Source: Mycobacterium angelicum (lineage in GTDB: Bacteria; Actinomycetota; Actinomycetes; Mycobacteriales; Mycobacteriaceae). From it: a stretch of 64,000 bases of DNA. Location of the stretch: NCBI RefSeq assembly GCF_002086155.1, contig NZ_MVHE01000019.1, forward strand, positions 1 through 64,000, given 5' to 3'. Positions 50,189-59,458 of this stretch are shown here, in pieces; within the stretch, counting starts at the first letter, position 1, and the number at the start of each line of letters is the position of its first letter. Made by a program: the position numbers and the translations under genes. The notes under the pieces are model-generated. The model ran no database searches. It was not told the origin of the DNA and saw only the letters and a list, made by a program, of their open reading frames with translations.

Positions 50189-50406
50189 CTCGAGCCAATC
50201 GCGTCCATCGCCGGTCTGGCCCGTGGTCGTGACGTTGTTGATGCCCACCGCCATTCGCCAGACGGAACACCGCGCGGGGCGAGACGCGCTTTGCGACTCA
50301 TTCATTTTCAAGGTTACGCACAGCTTTCATTGACCTCCCGGGAAGGCAGACCGGATGTACGATCTTTTGCTTAAGAAATCAGTTCGACGAAGCTGAGGAT
50401 CCTGCG
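50189..50406 (+). promoter_or_regulatory. Probable promoter region of the ebo-type operon
   Basis: 218 bases after xerD. A TTGACC at about 50330 and a TACGAT at about 50358 are possible promoter elements but are spaced too widely to form a standard pair. GAGGA lies shortly before the ATG at 50407. As the seven downstream genes overlap one another, this is the only gap available for their promoter. Confidence 0.3.
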
Positions 50407-51609
50407 ATGGACGATGACGGCAGCACTGCGGGTAAGCGCTGCGGTCTTTGGCTTACCGGGGCCCGTGGTTCGGTGGCGACCACCTCGATCGTCGGCTTGT
50501 ATGCACTGAGCGCCGGCCTGATCCCCGACACCGGCTGCGTGACCGCGACGCCTGACTTTGCTGACGCGCATTTGCCGAAGCTTGCGGATTTCGTGGTAGC
50601 CGGGCGCGACATCTCCACCACGCCCTTGGTGAAGCGCGCCGAAATGTTGGTCGAAGCGGGGCTGTTGCCGCCTGGGGTGGTGGCCGCGGTCAACGATCGA
50701 CTCGCGGCTACCGACGATGAGATCGTCGGACCCTCGTGCATGGCGACCGCGGACCCGGCCAGCGCTGGCGCCGCTACCCAGGCGGAACTGGTCGATCGGC
50801 TCAGCGATGCGATGGCTTCGTTCATATCGGGGCACTCGCTGGACGTGTTGGTCGTCATCGACGTGGCCTCCACCCAGCCACCCGTGATCGACATGCCGGA
50901 ATTCCACGACGCCGAGCTGCTCCTGCCGGGGCTGGCCGAGCCCAACCGCATCGTGCTACCGGCGAGCGGCCTGACCGCCCTTGCCGCGATACGCAATGGC
51001 GCCGCATATGCCTGCTTCACACCGTCGCCGACGCTGGGCCTGCCCGCGTTGCGCAGCCTGGCCGACGACGCCGGCGTTCTTTACGCCGGGCAGGACGCCA
51101 AGACCGGTCAAACCCTGCTGCGCACGGTGTTGGCGCCGATGTTCGCTAGCCGCGCGATGGCCGTCCACTCGTGGTCGGGAACCAACCTGCTGGGCGGTGG
51201 GGATGGCGCCACGCTGGCCGATCCGGTGGCAGTACAGTCCAAGCTCGCCAGTAAACAACGCGGCATCCAGCAGATGCTCGGTGGCGGCGTGACCGCTCCA
51301 CTGCACATCGACTATGTGCCCGACCTCGGCGAAACCAAAGTCGCATGGGATTACATCCATGCCACCGGATTTCTCGGCGGCCAGATCACGCTGCAAACAA
51401 TTTGGTCGGCACCGGATTCCGCCTTGGCGGCGCCGTTGGTTCTCGACGTTGCGCGCCTGTTGGCGATGGGCCGCTTGCACGGCACGCGCGGCGTCGTCCC
51501 GGAGCTGGGCTTCTTCTTCAAGGAACCGTGGGGGTCTGAAACGCATTCACTCGCAGCGCAATACGACGCGCTGGTGCAGTGGAGCACGTCGTTTTCGGCT
51601 GGCCGGTGA
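50407..51609 (+). CDS. Myo-inositol-1-phosphate synthase-like sugar-phosphate cyclase (ebo cluster)
   Basis: 400 residues. The N-terminus reads G-L-W-L-T-G-A-R-G-S-V-A-T-T, a Rossmann NAD-binding turn, and the body has N-L-L-G-G-G-D-G and D-Y-V-P-D-L-G-E-T-K, as in the inositol-phosphate synthase superfamily. That family turns glucose 6-phosphate into an inositol phosphate by internal redox at NAD. It is not the housekeeping Ino1, and its substrate is unknown. Its place at the head of an ebo cluster, where EboD (a dehydroquinate-synthase-like enzyme) would be expected elsewhere, suggests that it makes the carbocyclic unit. The stop overlaps the next start (GTGA). Confidence 0.85.
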   Translation: MDDDGSTAGKRCGLWLTGARGSVATTSIVGLYALSAGLIPDTGCVTATPDFADAHLPKLADFVVAGRDISTTPLVKRAEMLVEAGLLPPGVVAAVNDRLAATDDEIVGPSCMATADPASAGAATQAELVDRLSDAMASFISGHSLDVLVVIDVASTQPPVIDMPEFHDAELLLPGLAEPNRIVLPASGLTALAAIRNGAAYACFTPSPTLGLPALRSLADDAGVLYAGQDAKTGQTLLRTVLAPMFASRAMAVHSWSGTNLLGGGDGATLADPVAVQSKLASKQRGIQQMLGGGVTAPLHIDYVPDLGETKVAWDYIHATGFLGGQITLQTIWSAPDSALAAPLVLDVARLLAMGRLHGTRGVVPELGFFFKEPWGSETHSLAAQYDALVQWSTSFSAGR

Positions 51610-52451
51610 AGGTCAAGGCTTATCTCGGCCTGATGCGGGCGCCTGCCGCGCTGACAGTTCTCGGTGATACGGCCGTGGGGGCCATTTGGGCGGGCCGCCC
51701 GCTCTCGGGGCGGCGGCTCGCGCTGCCGCTGGCCTCGGCACTGTTGTATTGGAGCGGCATGGTGCTCAACGACTGGGCCGACCGGCGGCGCGACGCCGTC
51801 GAGCGGCCCGAGCGGCCCATTCCGTCCGGAGAGGTCTCGCCCGGCGCGGCGCTGTCGCTTGCGACGGGATTGGCGGCGGCAGGTGTCGCGACGGCGACCG
51901 CGGTCAGCGGCCGGCACGGGCTGGCCGCGGCCGGCCGAATCATGTTGTGCGTCACGGCCTATGACGTGGTTGCCAAGGACACCGCCATCGGACCGCTGGT
52001 CATGTCGGGCTGCCGCTTTTTCGATGTCATGCTCGGTGCCGGTCCGGGTTATCGGGCCGCGCTTGTTCCGGCGTCGGTGATCGGGCTGCACACCACCGCA
52101 ATCACGGTGCTTTCCCGCAGTGAGGTGACGGGCGCCGAACGCAGCCTGCCGGCGGTCGTCGGCGCAATGGGCGGTGCCGTCGCCACCTCGGCGATGGTGA
52201 GCACCGCAGGGTACCGGGCCGCACCGGCCGGGGCGGTCTACCTGTGGTCGTTTGGCCCGGGCCTGTGGCAGGCGTGGCAGCAGCCCAGCGCGGAGGTGAT
52301 CCGTGCGGCCGTGCGCAACGGTATCGCGTCGATGATCGCCGTGCAGGCGATGCTGGCGGCACGTTCTCGGCTGACCATGCTGGCCTTGAGCGGACTCGCA
52401 ATTGGATTGCGGCTGAAGGTTTCTGCGCCAAAACCCACCGAGGTGACCTGA
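51606..52451 (+). CDS. eboC: UbiA-family prenyltransferase EboC
   Basis: 281 residues using the GTG inside the upstream stop (VKVKAYLGLMRAPAALTVLG); a GTG at 51579 would add nine. An integral membrane protein with around eight hydrophobic segments and the prenyl-diphosphate-binding motif N-D-W-A-D-R-R-R-D near residue 55, and a second acidic motif Y-D-V-V-A-K-D. UbiA enzymes join polyprenyl chains to aromatic or polar acceptors. EboC is the one membrane enzyme of the ebo set, and the acceptor is not known. TGATG overlap leads into the next gene. Confidence 0.9.
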   Translation: MKVKAYLGLMRAPAALTVLGDTAVGAIWAGRPLSGRRLALPLASALLYWSGMVLNDWADRRRDAVERPERPIPSGEVSPGAALSLATGLAAAGVATATAVSGRHGLAAAGRIMLCVTAYDVVAKDTAIGPLVMSGCRFFDVMLGAGPGYRAALVPASVIGLHTTAITVLSRSEVTGAERSLPAVVGAMGGAVATSAMVSTAGYRAAPAGAVYLWSFGPGLWQAWQQPSAEVIRAAVRNGIASMIAVQAMLAARSRLTMLALSGLAIGLRLKVSAPKPTEVT

Positions 52452-53866
52452 TGCACATTGGCTACAACACCAATAGTCTGGCCGACCATCCACTGGCCGA
52501 CGCGCTCGGCTTGATCGCCGACGAGGGCTATACCGCGGTGGCGCTGACGGTCGGCTATCCCCACGTGCGCCCCTTCGACTCCGACCTCGGTTCCCAACTG
52601 GGTGCCCTTCGGGCGCTGCTGGACAGCTACGGGCTCAAGGTGGCCATCGAAACGGGTGCGCGCTATCTGCTGGATCCGCGTAACAAACACAAACCCTCGC
52701 TGGTGGACATCGCCGGTGAGGCACGAGTCGAATTCATGCGCCGGGCCATCGATATCGCCGCCGACCTGGGGGCCACCTGTGTCTCGCTGTGGTCGGGCTA
52801 CGCGGTCAGCCACAGCGACCCCGCCACCACCCGTGAGCTGTTGCTGAGCCGTCTTGCACAGGTCGTGGATTACGCGGACCGCAAGGCGGTCACGCTGGGC
52901 TTCGAGCCAGAACCCGGCATGTTCGTCGAGACGGTGGCACAAGCCCGCGACGTATGCCGGGCGCTGGGCGATCCTGCGCGCCTTGGCATCACGCTGGACG
53001 TCGGCCATTGTGTGATGACCGAGCCGGCCGGGGCCGCGGCGGCGATCGCCGACTTGGGCGACAAACTGGTCAACGTGCATCTGGACGACATGACGCCGCT
53101 CAAACACGAACATCTCGAATTCGGCGACGGCGATCTCGATCTCGGGTCAGTGCTGGATGCCTTGCGCGGCAGCGGTTTCGGCGGGGTCGCCTCCGTCGAG
53201 TTGCCCCGACATTCACACGACGCACCGAATGTGGTGCGCCGCAGCATGTCGGCGATAAAGCTGGCCGGGCTGCCCGTGCAGGCGAGGTCGTGGATCGCTA
53301 AGGCCTCAGCCGAGATCGGGCGCGCTCCCGACAAGGTCGTGGAACTGTTCCCCGGGGCCACCCGCGGTGTCGGCGGATCAAGCGACGCCGTGCTGCTGGC
53401 CCGGGAAAAGCTGTTCAGCACTTTGGTGGCCGAAAACGATTCCGTCGCGGCCCCGCTTATCGAGAAGCTCTACCGCTGGGGCGACAGCGACGAACGTCTG
53501 GCCGTGCTACGCGGGTTGGAGATCGCGGCACTGAACGGCCAACCCGGACCCGAGGCATGCAGCACGGGTGTGGCCCTGGTCGAAGACGCGTTGCGCTGCA
53601 ACGAGCCCCGGCTGGTGGGCGCGGCCCTCGGCGGGTTTGCCGCCCGCTACCTGTCTCAGCACGCCTGGCGGCACGGAGTGATGAAGCTCGTTTTCATGGA
53701 GGTGCCGCTGCAGGCGGTAGCCGGCTTGCACAACCGGGCCGATGCAGAATTGGGCCGCATGGCCAACGATTACGTCAACGAACGCCGTGCGGCCGGTCGT
53801 TCGGTGTCTGACGACGTGACGATGCTGCAACGCCTTACCGCGACAGAGACGGAGGTTGCGACGTGA
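52451..53866 (+). CDS. Fusion of xylose-isomerase-like TIM barrel and EboA domain
   Basis: 471 residues from ATG 52451 (MHIGYNTNSLADHPLAD). Residues 1-275 form an AP-endonuclease-2/xylose-isomerase-like barrel with probable metal ligands in G-F-E-P-E-P-G, D-V-G-H-C, H-L-D-D-M and V-E-L-P. Residues ~285-471 are helical and match what I know of EboA, ending near M-L-Q-R-L-T. In cyanobacteria and algae EboA is normally a separate protein, so this is a fusion. The barrel is distinct from EboE, which occurs two genes on. A role in a sugar-like or cyclitol epimerisation step is plausible. It overlaps eboB by GTGA. Confidence 0.8.
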   Translation: MHIGYNTNSLADHPLADALGLIADEGYTAVALTVGYPHVRPFDSDLGSQLGALRALLDSYGLKVAIETGARYLLDPRNKHKPSLVDIAGEARVEFMRRAIDIAADLGATCVSLWSGYAVSHSDPATTRELLLSRLAQVVDYADRKAVTLGFEPEPGMFVETVAQARDVCRALGDPARLGITLDVGHCVMTEPAGAAAAIADLGDKLVNVHLDDMTPLKHEHLEFGDGDLDLGSVLDALRGSGFGGVASVELPRHSHDAPNVVRRSMSAIKLAGLPVQARSWIAKASAEIGRAPDKVVELFPGATRGVGGSSDAVLLAREKLFSTLVAENDSVAAPLIEKLYRWGDSDERLAVLRGLEIAALNGQPGPEACSTGVALVEDALRCNEPRLVGAALGGFAARYLSQHAWRHGVMKLVFMEVPLQAVAGLHNRADAELGRMANDYVNERRAAGRSVSDDVTMLQRLTATETEVAT

Positions 53867-54714
53867 GAATCTTTGACCCCCATATCCATATGACCTCGCG
53901 GACCACCGATGACTACGAGCAGATGTATGCCGCCGGCGTCCGCGCCCTGGTCGAACCGGCATTCTGGCTCGGCCAGCCCCGCACCGACGCCGCGTCGTTC
54001 ATCGACTATTTCGACAGCCTGATCGGCTGGGAGCGGTACCGCGCTTCGCAATTCGGCATCGCGCACAACTGCACGATCGCGCTCAATCCCAAGGAAGCCA
54101 ACGACAGCCGCTGCCGGCCGATACTCGAGCACATACCGCGCTACTTGTCCAAGGCCGGTGTCGTCGCCGTCGGCGAAATTGGCTACGACTCCATGACGCC
54201 CGACGAAACGGCGGTATTCGAAACACAATTGGAGATGGCCGCCGAGCGCGAACTGCCCGCACTCGTGCACACACCGCATCGTGACAAACTCGGCGGGACG
54301 ATAGCCAGCATCGATGTGGTCAAGCGCATCGGCATCGATCCGGGACTGGTATTGCTGGATCACCTGAACGAGGTGACCATCGAACCCGCGCTGGAAAGTG
54401 GTTGCTGGGCCGGCTTTTCGATCTATCCCGACACCAAGATGGACGAGGACCGCATGGTCGCCCTCATGCAGCGGTACGGCCTGGAACGGATCATCGTCAA
54501 TTCCGCCGCCGATTGGGGCCGATCCGATCCGCTCAAGACGGCCAAGACGGCCGAAGCGATGCTGGCGGCGTCGTTCACCGAAGACGACGTCGATCGGGTG
54601 CTGTGGCGCAATCCCGTCGAGTTCTACGGCCAGAGCGGACAATTGCTGTTGTTGAGCGAGGAGCAGGAAGCCGCATTCGCCGGCAACACGATTCACCGCG
54701 GGGAAAAACGGTGA
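53863..54714 (+). CDS. eboB: TatD-like metal-dependent hydrolase EboB
   Basis: 283 residues from GTG. Amidohydrolase/TatD features: H-x-H in D-P-H-I-H near residue 8, Glu in G-E-I-G-Y-D, His in L-V-H-T-P-H-R and in L-D-H-L-N, and Asp in S-A-A-D-W-G. EboB is the hydrolase member of the ebo cluster, and its substrate is unknown. The TGATG overlap with the next gene shows coupled translation. Confidence 0.88.
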   Translation: MRIFDPHIHMTSRTTDDYEQMYAAGVRALVEPAFWLGQPRTDAASFIDYFDSLIGWERYRASQFGIAHNCTIALNPKEANDSRCRPILEHIPRYLSKAGVVAVGEIGYDSMTPDETAVFETQLEMAAERELPALVHTPHRDKLGGTIASIDVVKRIGIDPGLVLLDHLNEVTIEPALESGCWAGFSIYPDTKMDEDRMVALMQRYGLERIIVNSAADWGRSDPLKTAKTAEAMLAASFTEDDVDRVLWRNPVEFYGQSGQLLLLSEEQEAAFAGNTIHRGEKR

Positions 54715-55838
54715 TGCTGTCGTACTGCAGCAACGTCGTCGCCGCGGAGAGCCTGCAGCTGCTGGAGCACCAATTGTCGTCGGTGTTCGCTCCGGCACGC
54801 GAGCATGCCGGGGTGGCGCAACTCGGCGTCGGGCTGTGGCTGCCGGCTGCCACCGCGGCCCAACTCTGCGGCGATCGTCGGGCGCGCCGCCGGCTGGCCG
54901 CGATCCTGGCCGACAGCGGACTCGCCGTGGTCACCATGAACGCTTTCCCGTACGGAAAATTTCACGGCGATTCAGTCAAACACAAGGTGTACCAGCCTGA
55001 TTGGACGACGCGAGAGCGACTGGAATACACGAAGAACTGCGCCCAGGTGCTCAGCGATCTGTTGGGCGATACCGGGCACGGCAGCATCTCGACGTTGCCG
55101 CTGGGTTGGAATGACCCATGGGACGACGCCGCCGATGCCCAAGCCCGCAACAATCTGGCCGCGCTGGCCGACGAGCTGCGCCGCATCGAGAATCGCACCG
55201 GCAACCGGATCAGGCTGGCGGTCGAACCCGAACCCGGCTGCGTCATCGGCTCGTGCGGCGACGCCATCGGCTGGTTCGGCCGCGCGGTCACGGCCGGTGA
55301 CGTGGATTCCCGGTATGTGGGTGTGTGTCTGGACACCTGCCATTTGGCGGTGATGCACGAAGATCCCGCCGCGGTGTTATCGGGGCTGGGCGAGATCGGA
55401 ATCGAGGTGGTAAAGATACAGGCCTCCAACGCAATTCAGATACACGATTTGGCCGCCGACGGGGTGGTCGAGGCGTTCGCGGAATTCGCCAACTCGCCGT
55501 ATCTGCACCAGGTCAACGGTTTCGATGCGAGCGGCCGCCAGTGGTTCCGGGACGATCTGTCCTTTCAGGACCCCGCGATACCGCGCGAGGGCAGCGCCCG
55601 CGTGCACTATCACGTGCCGTTGCATGTGAGTCCGCCGGCGCCGCTGGGCAATACGTCGCATGTCCTCGCCGAGGTGATGGGCATGCTGGGCGATCTAGCC
55701 GGACCTGTCGACGTCGAAGTCGAAACCTACACTTGGGATGTGTTGCCGCCGTCGCTGCGCATGGGAAGCCTTGCCGAAGACATAGCCGCCGAGGTTCGCT
55801 GGCTGGACGAACTGATCTGTGTGCGGGATCCGGCATGA
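54714..55838 (+). CDS. eboE: Sugar phosphate isomerase/epimerase-like protein EboE
   Basis: 374 residues from ATG 54714 (MLSYCSNVVAAESLQ); a GTG one codon earlier is possible. Motifs include A-F-P-Y-G-K-F-H, which I associate with EboE, then A-V-E-P-E-P-G-C, C-L-D-T-C-H-L-A and Y-H-V-P-L-H. The set of Glu, Asp and His residues fits a metal-dependent TIM barrel. It belongs to the EboE family of unknown reaction. It overlaps eboF by ATGA. Confidence 0.88.
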   Translation: MLSYCSNVVAAESLQLLEHQLSSVFAPAREHAGVAQLGVGLWLPAATAAQLCGDRRARRRLAAILADSGLAVVTMNAFPYGKFHGDSVKHKVYQPDWTTRERLEYTKNCAQVLSDLLGDTGHGSISTLPLGWNDPWDDAADAQARNNLAALADELRRIENRTGNRIRLAVEPEPGCVIGSCGDAIGWFGRAVTAGDVDSRYVGVCLDTCHLAVMHEDPAAVLSGLGEIGIEVVKIQASNAIQIHDLAADGVVEAFAEFANSPYLHQVNGFDASGRQWFRDDLSFQDPAIPREGSARVHYHVPLHVSPPAPLGNTSHVLAEVMGMLGDLAGPVDVEVETYTWDVLPPSLRMGSLAEDIAAEVRWLDELICVRDPA

Positions 55839-57220
55839 CGCAACCCGTTCTGCTCATCAACGTCGTCGGCTTGACGCAGCCGCTGCTGCGGCACATGCCG
55901 AACCTGTCCGCACTGGCGGCCCGCGGCGCCATGACCCCGCTGAAGACGGTTTTCCCGGCGGTCACCTGCACGGTGCAATCGTCGATGGTCACCGGCCTGA
56001 GGCCGAACAAGCACGGAATCGTCGGAAACGGCTGGTATTTCCGCGATCTGGGTGAGGTGCTGCTGTGGCGGCAGAGCAACGCCCTAGTGGCGGGGGAGAA
56101 GGTATGGGAGACGGCGGCCGGGCGTTTCGAGGGGTACCGCTCGGCCAACGTCGGGTGGTGGTATGCGATGAACGCCAGCAACGACGTCATCGTCACGCCC
56201 CGCCCGGTCTATCACCAGGACGGCCGCAAGTCGCCGGACTGCTACGTCATTCCGCCGGATCTGCATGACATTCTGACCGAGAAGCTCGGCACCTTTCCCT
56301 TGTTCCAGTACTGGGGACCGACGGCGAATATCACCTCGTCGCGCTGGCTGGTGGATGCATCGATAGAGATCATCGAGCGCTATTCGCCCACCCTGCTCAC
56401 CGCGTATATCCCGCACCTGGACTACGACTTTCAGCGCTACGGTCCGCGCTCACCGCTGGCGATTGCCGCCGCGGCGGACGTCGATGCGGCGCTGGCCCCG
56501 CTGCTCACGGTTGCCGCCGAGCGCGGCATGACCACCATCGTCGTCTCCGAGTACGGGATCGGGCCGGCCCACCAGCCGGTCGACATCAACCGTGCGCTCA
56601 GACGCGAGGGCTACCTCAACGTCTACACGCAGCAAGGCCGAGAATACTTGGACCCGTGGACATCTCGGGCCTTCGCCGTCGCTGACCACCAAGCCGCCCA
56701 TATCTATGTGCGCGACGAAGCCGACATCGCAGCAGTAGCCGACCTCGTCAAAGGGCTCAGCGGGGTCGACGAGGTGCTTGATCGAGACAAGCAGCAGGCA
56801 TTGGCAATCGATCACTCCCGCTCCGGTGAGCTGGTGGCGATCGCCGAACCGGGCGCGTGGTTCACCTACTACTACTGGCTCAACGACGAACGTGCACCGG
56901 AATTCGCCCCCTGCGTCGACATTCACCGCAAGCCCGGATATGACCCCGCCGAGTTGCTGATGAATCCCGACGATCGGGCCGTCAAGGCCAAAGCCGCTGC
57001 GGCACTGGTCAAAAAGGCGGTAGGCCTGCGCTACACCATGGGCGTCATTGCCCTCAACGGCAGGGGCGTCGGCGGCACCCATGGGCGGCTGCCGGACTCA
57101 GCCGAAGAGACCCCTGTCGTCATTACTTCCACCCCCGACCTGCTGGTCGATGCCTCGGTGCCATTGCCCGTCACCGCCGTACGCGACCTGGTGCTCAACG
57201 CCCATACATTCAAGAGATGA
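55835..57220 (+). CDS. eboF: Type I phosphodiesterase/nucleotide pyrophosphatase-like EboF
   Basis: 461 residues from ATG 55835. The nucleophile region reads T-V-F-P-A-V-T-C-T-V, where the Thr should take the phosphate. Metal-binding D-Y-D-F and a later D-H residue pair also fit the alkaline phosphatase superfamily. There is no convincing signal peptide, so it is probably cytosolic. In the ebo pathway it may release or activate a phosphorylated or nucleotide-linked intermediate. A longer frame upstream overlaps eboE in another register and is not used. The stop overlaps the next ATG. Confidence 0.88.
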   Translation: MTQPVLLINVVGLTQPLLRHMPNLSALAARGAMTPLKTVFPAVTCTVQSSMVTGLRPNKHGIVGNGWYFRDLGEVLLWRQSNALVAGEKVWETAAGRFEGYRSANVGWWYAMNASNDVIVTPRPVYHQDGRKSPDCYVIPPDLHDILTEKLGTFPLFQYWGPTANITSSRWLVDASIEIIERYSPTLLTAYIPHLDYDFQRYGPRSPLAIAAAADVDAALAPLLTVAAERGMTTIVVSEYGIGPAHQPVDINRALRREGYLNVYTQQGREYLDPWTSRAFAVADHQAAHIYVRDEADIAAVADLVKGLSGVDEVLDRDKQQALAIDHSRSGELVAIAEPGAWFTYYYWLNDERAPEFAPCVDIHRKPGYDPAELLMNPDDRAVKAKAAAALVKKAVGLRYTMGVIALNGRGVGGTHGRLPDSAEETPVVITSTPDLLVDASVPLPVTAVRDLVLNAHTFKR

Positions 57221-58194
57221 TGGATATGTTGCCATCGAAACATGACCTTGAAACAGCCATTGCCGCGATGGCCAGCGTCGCCAAGTCCGACGGACTGTCG
57301 GAGGCAGACGAGAGGCTGCTGGAAGCGGCGAGCGTGTATCTCGGCGAGGACAAGATCGACTGGCGCGAGCTCGTCGACCGGAGGTTCGACGTCACTGCCG
57401 TGAGGTTCGAATCCGAAGTTGCCAAGCGCTGCTTGTTGTTTCTGATGACGGCTGCGATCTTCGCGAACGGCAAAGTTCGGCTGCCCAGAGTTCAGGCGAG
57501 CATAAAGATCGCGAAAGCGCTTGACTGCCATGACAAATTCCTGGACGACCTGCTCGACATAGCACGCGGACGCGAATTCATCGGCTCGATGCGCATCCGG
57601 GCCAAGCTCATGAGTAGCCACGGCACCTCGCCCCTTCAGGTGCTGAAAGGCTTTTGGGACAATATGTCCGGCTATCTCGGCTTTGCGACCGATCCGGTGC
57701 TGGCCGCGTCGTATTACAAGCTGGGACTGCTGGATCCGGGGTTACTCGGACGGGAGCTCTGGGCGCACTATGTTCGAAACAACCTGAGATTTCCCGGCGA
57801 GAAAGGCACGACGGGAGAGTTCATCGTCGGGCATGACGTGGCACATATCCTGTCCGCGTATTCGACGAAGCCCGCCGGTGAGCTTCTCGCCGGAGCGTTC
57901 TCGGCCGGGTACAAGGAGCGGAAGCCGTTTGCACCGTTGCTGCTGGTGCTGCTGCAGTTCCAGGCCGGCATAAAGATCGACTTCCGGGCCGAAGCGACCA
58001 CCGGATACATCGACGCGCCCGGCTATATGGATGCTTTCCGGCGCGGTCTGGAATGCAACGTGGACCTCACCTTTGGAAGCTGGGATTGGCGGCTTTACGC
58101 CGAGGTACCCGTGGCCGAGCTTCGCGAGAAGCTGGCGATTCCGCCGCCAACGGCGCGGGCCATTGAGGGCGGCACCTATCCAGAGGTGCTGTAG
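57217..58194 (+). CDS. TerB-like / COQ4-like two-part protein
   Basis: 325 residues from the ATG in the eboF stop. Residues ~10-130 are an all-helical TerB-like region (A-S-V-A-K-S-D-G-L-S-E-A-D-E-R-L-L). Residues ~135-300 resemble COQ4: F-x-x-x-G-H-D-V-A-H at 206-210, then Glu at 222, which exactly fits the H-D-x-x-H-x(11)-E zinc motif of COQ4. COQ4 supports the C1 step of ubiquinone synthesis, and mycobacteria use menaquinone, so another quinone-like or prenylated ring compound is implied. Because it is the last gene of the overlapping ebo operon that also holds a UbiA enzyme, it probably acts on the same product. Confidence 0.75.
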   Translation: MMDMLPSKHDLETAIAAMASVAKSDGLSEADERLLEAASVYLGEDKIDWRELVDRRFDVTAVRFESEVAKRCLLFLMTAAIFANGKVRLPRVQASIKIAKALDCHDKFLDDLLDIARGREFIGSMRIRAKLMSSHGTSPLQVLKGFWDNMSGYLGFATDPVLAASYYKLGLLDPGLLGRELWAHYVRNNLRFPGEKGTTGEFIVGHDVAHILSAYSTKPAGELLAGAFSAGYKERKPFAPLLLVLLQFQAGIKIDFRAEATTGYIDAPGYMDAFRRGLECNVDLTFGSWDWRLYAEVPVAELREKLAIPPPTARAIEGGTYPEVL

Positions 58195-58240
58195 CCTTCC
58201 ATAGCCAAGCGACCGGCCGCTCCCAAGGAGATGAGACAAC

Positions 58241-59458
58241 GTGTGTCCGAACGTATATGAAGCCGACCTGCCGCGGGTGATGTATATCGACGCCGACAGT
58301 CCGGAGGAAGCACACCGGCGTATTCGGCAGGCGCGCGAACAAAGTCCGATTGCAATGGGATTGCACGGTCCGGAGATCCTGAGCTATGAGCTAGTGCGCT
58401 CGGTGCTGTTCGACAGCCGGTTCGGTGTAGCCAAGGGCGTTTTTCTTGAGTCACAGGGTGTTACATCGGGCCGGTTGTGGGACAGGTTCCGCGACTCGAT
58501 GATGAGTCTGGACGGGCGGGAACACAACCGAATACGGCGGCTGGCATCACCGGCATTCGCGCCACGTGCCATCAGGCGAATGCAGCAGACTATCGCCGAT
58601 GTGATTACCATGCTTCTTGATCCGGTGATTCCGATGGGCCGCTGTGATGTCGTCGAAGATATCTCCAAGAGCTTTCCGAGCCCAATCCTGTGCGCGTTCG
58701 TCGGCGCCCCGGTTGAGGACTGGCCGCTCTTCCTTGGCTGGGCTGACGACATCTGCAGCATGTTCAGCTTGGAGGCGGCGGCCAAGCAGGACACAATCAT
58801 GAAGGCGTACGACGAACTCGATGGCTACCTCGCTGATCTCGTCGCGCAGCGGCGCGACAACCTCGCCGACGACCTAGTGTCCGAATTGGTCCGCACCGAC
58901 AGAGGCGGCGAGGTGCTGACCCAAAGAGAGTTGTGCAGGCTGGTATCGGCACTGCTGATAACTGGAACTGACACTAGCCGCAATCAGTTGGCCGCGGCGG
59001 TCGGGGCGCTCTGCGATCACCCGGAGCAATGGGCGCTCCTGGCCGAAGAGCCAGAATTGGCGCCACAGGCTGTCGCGGAGCTCATGCGGCACACGCCGGC
59101 GGTAATGTACACGCTTAAGCAGGCACTGGAGGACGTAGAGCTCGCCGGTGTCGTCATTCCGGCAGGCACACAAGTCGCCGTCAATATCGCCGCCGCCAAC
59201 CGCGACCCCGATGTCCACGACGATCCCGAGCGCCTTGACATCACCCGTCAGGATCCTCCACCGACGCTGGTATTCGGCGCCGGGCCGCACTTCTGCCTGG
59301 GATTGCATCTCGCCAAAATGGAACTCGCCCAGGCGCTGATAGCCATTACTGGGCGCATGCGTAACCCGCGGCGCGTTGGTCCGGCGCCGTGGAAACCCTT
59401 TGCGCCGGTGACTGGTCCGCTCACCCTGCCCATCGAATTCGATGTCGAAGTCGCCTAG
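58241..59458 (+). CDS. Cytochrome P450
   Basis: 405 residues from GTG 58241, with AAGGAGA upstream. The oxygen-binding I-helix reads T-G-T-D-T-S near 241-246, ExxR is E280-L-M-R, and the heme loop F-G-A-G-P-H-F-C-L-G places the Cys at 352. A soluble bacterial class I P450 needing ferredoxin and reductase; none is in the window. It lies 46 bases after the ebo operon and may belong to it, oxidising the ebo product. The substrate is unknown. The stop codon shares bases (CTAG) with the convergent MFS gene. Confidence 0.95.
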   Translation: MCPNVYEADLPRVMYIDADSPEEAHRRIRQAREQSPIAMGLHGPEILSYELVRSVLFDSRFGVAKGVFLESQGVTSGRLWDRFRDSMMSLDGREHNRIRRLASPAFAPRAIRRMQQTIADVITMLLDPVIPMGRCDVVEDISKSFPSPILCAFVGAPVEDWPLFLGWADDICSMFSLEAAAKQDTIMKAYDELDGYLADLVAQRRDNLADDLVSELVRTDRGGEVLTQRELCRLVSALLITGTDTSRNQLAAAVGALCDHPEQWALLAEEPELAPQAVAELMRHTPAVMYTLKQALEDVELAGVVIPAGTQVAVNIAAANRDPDVHDDPERLDITRQDPPPTLVFGAGPHFCLGLHLAKMELAQALIAITGRMRNPRRVGPAPWKPFAPVTGPLTLPIEFDVEVA

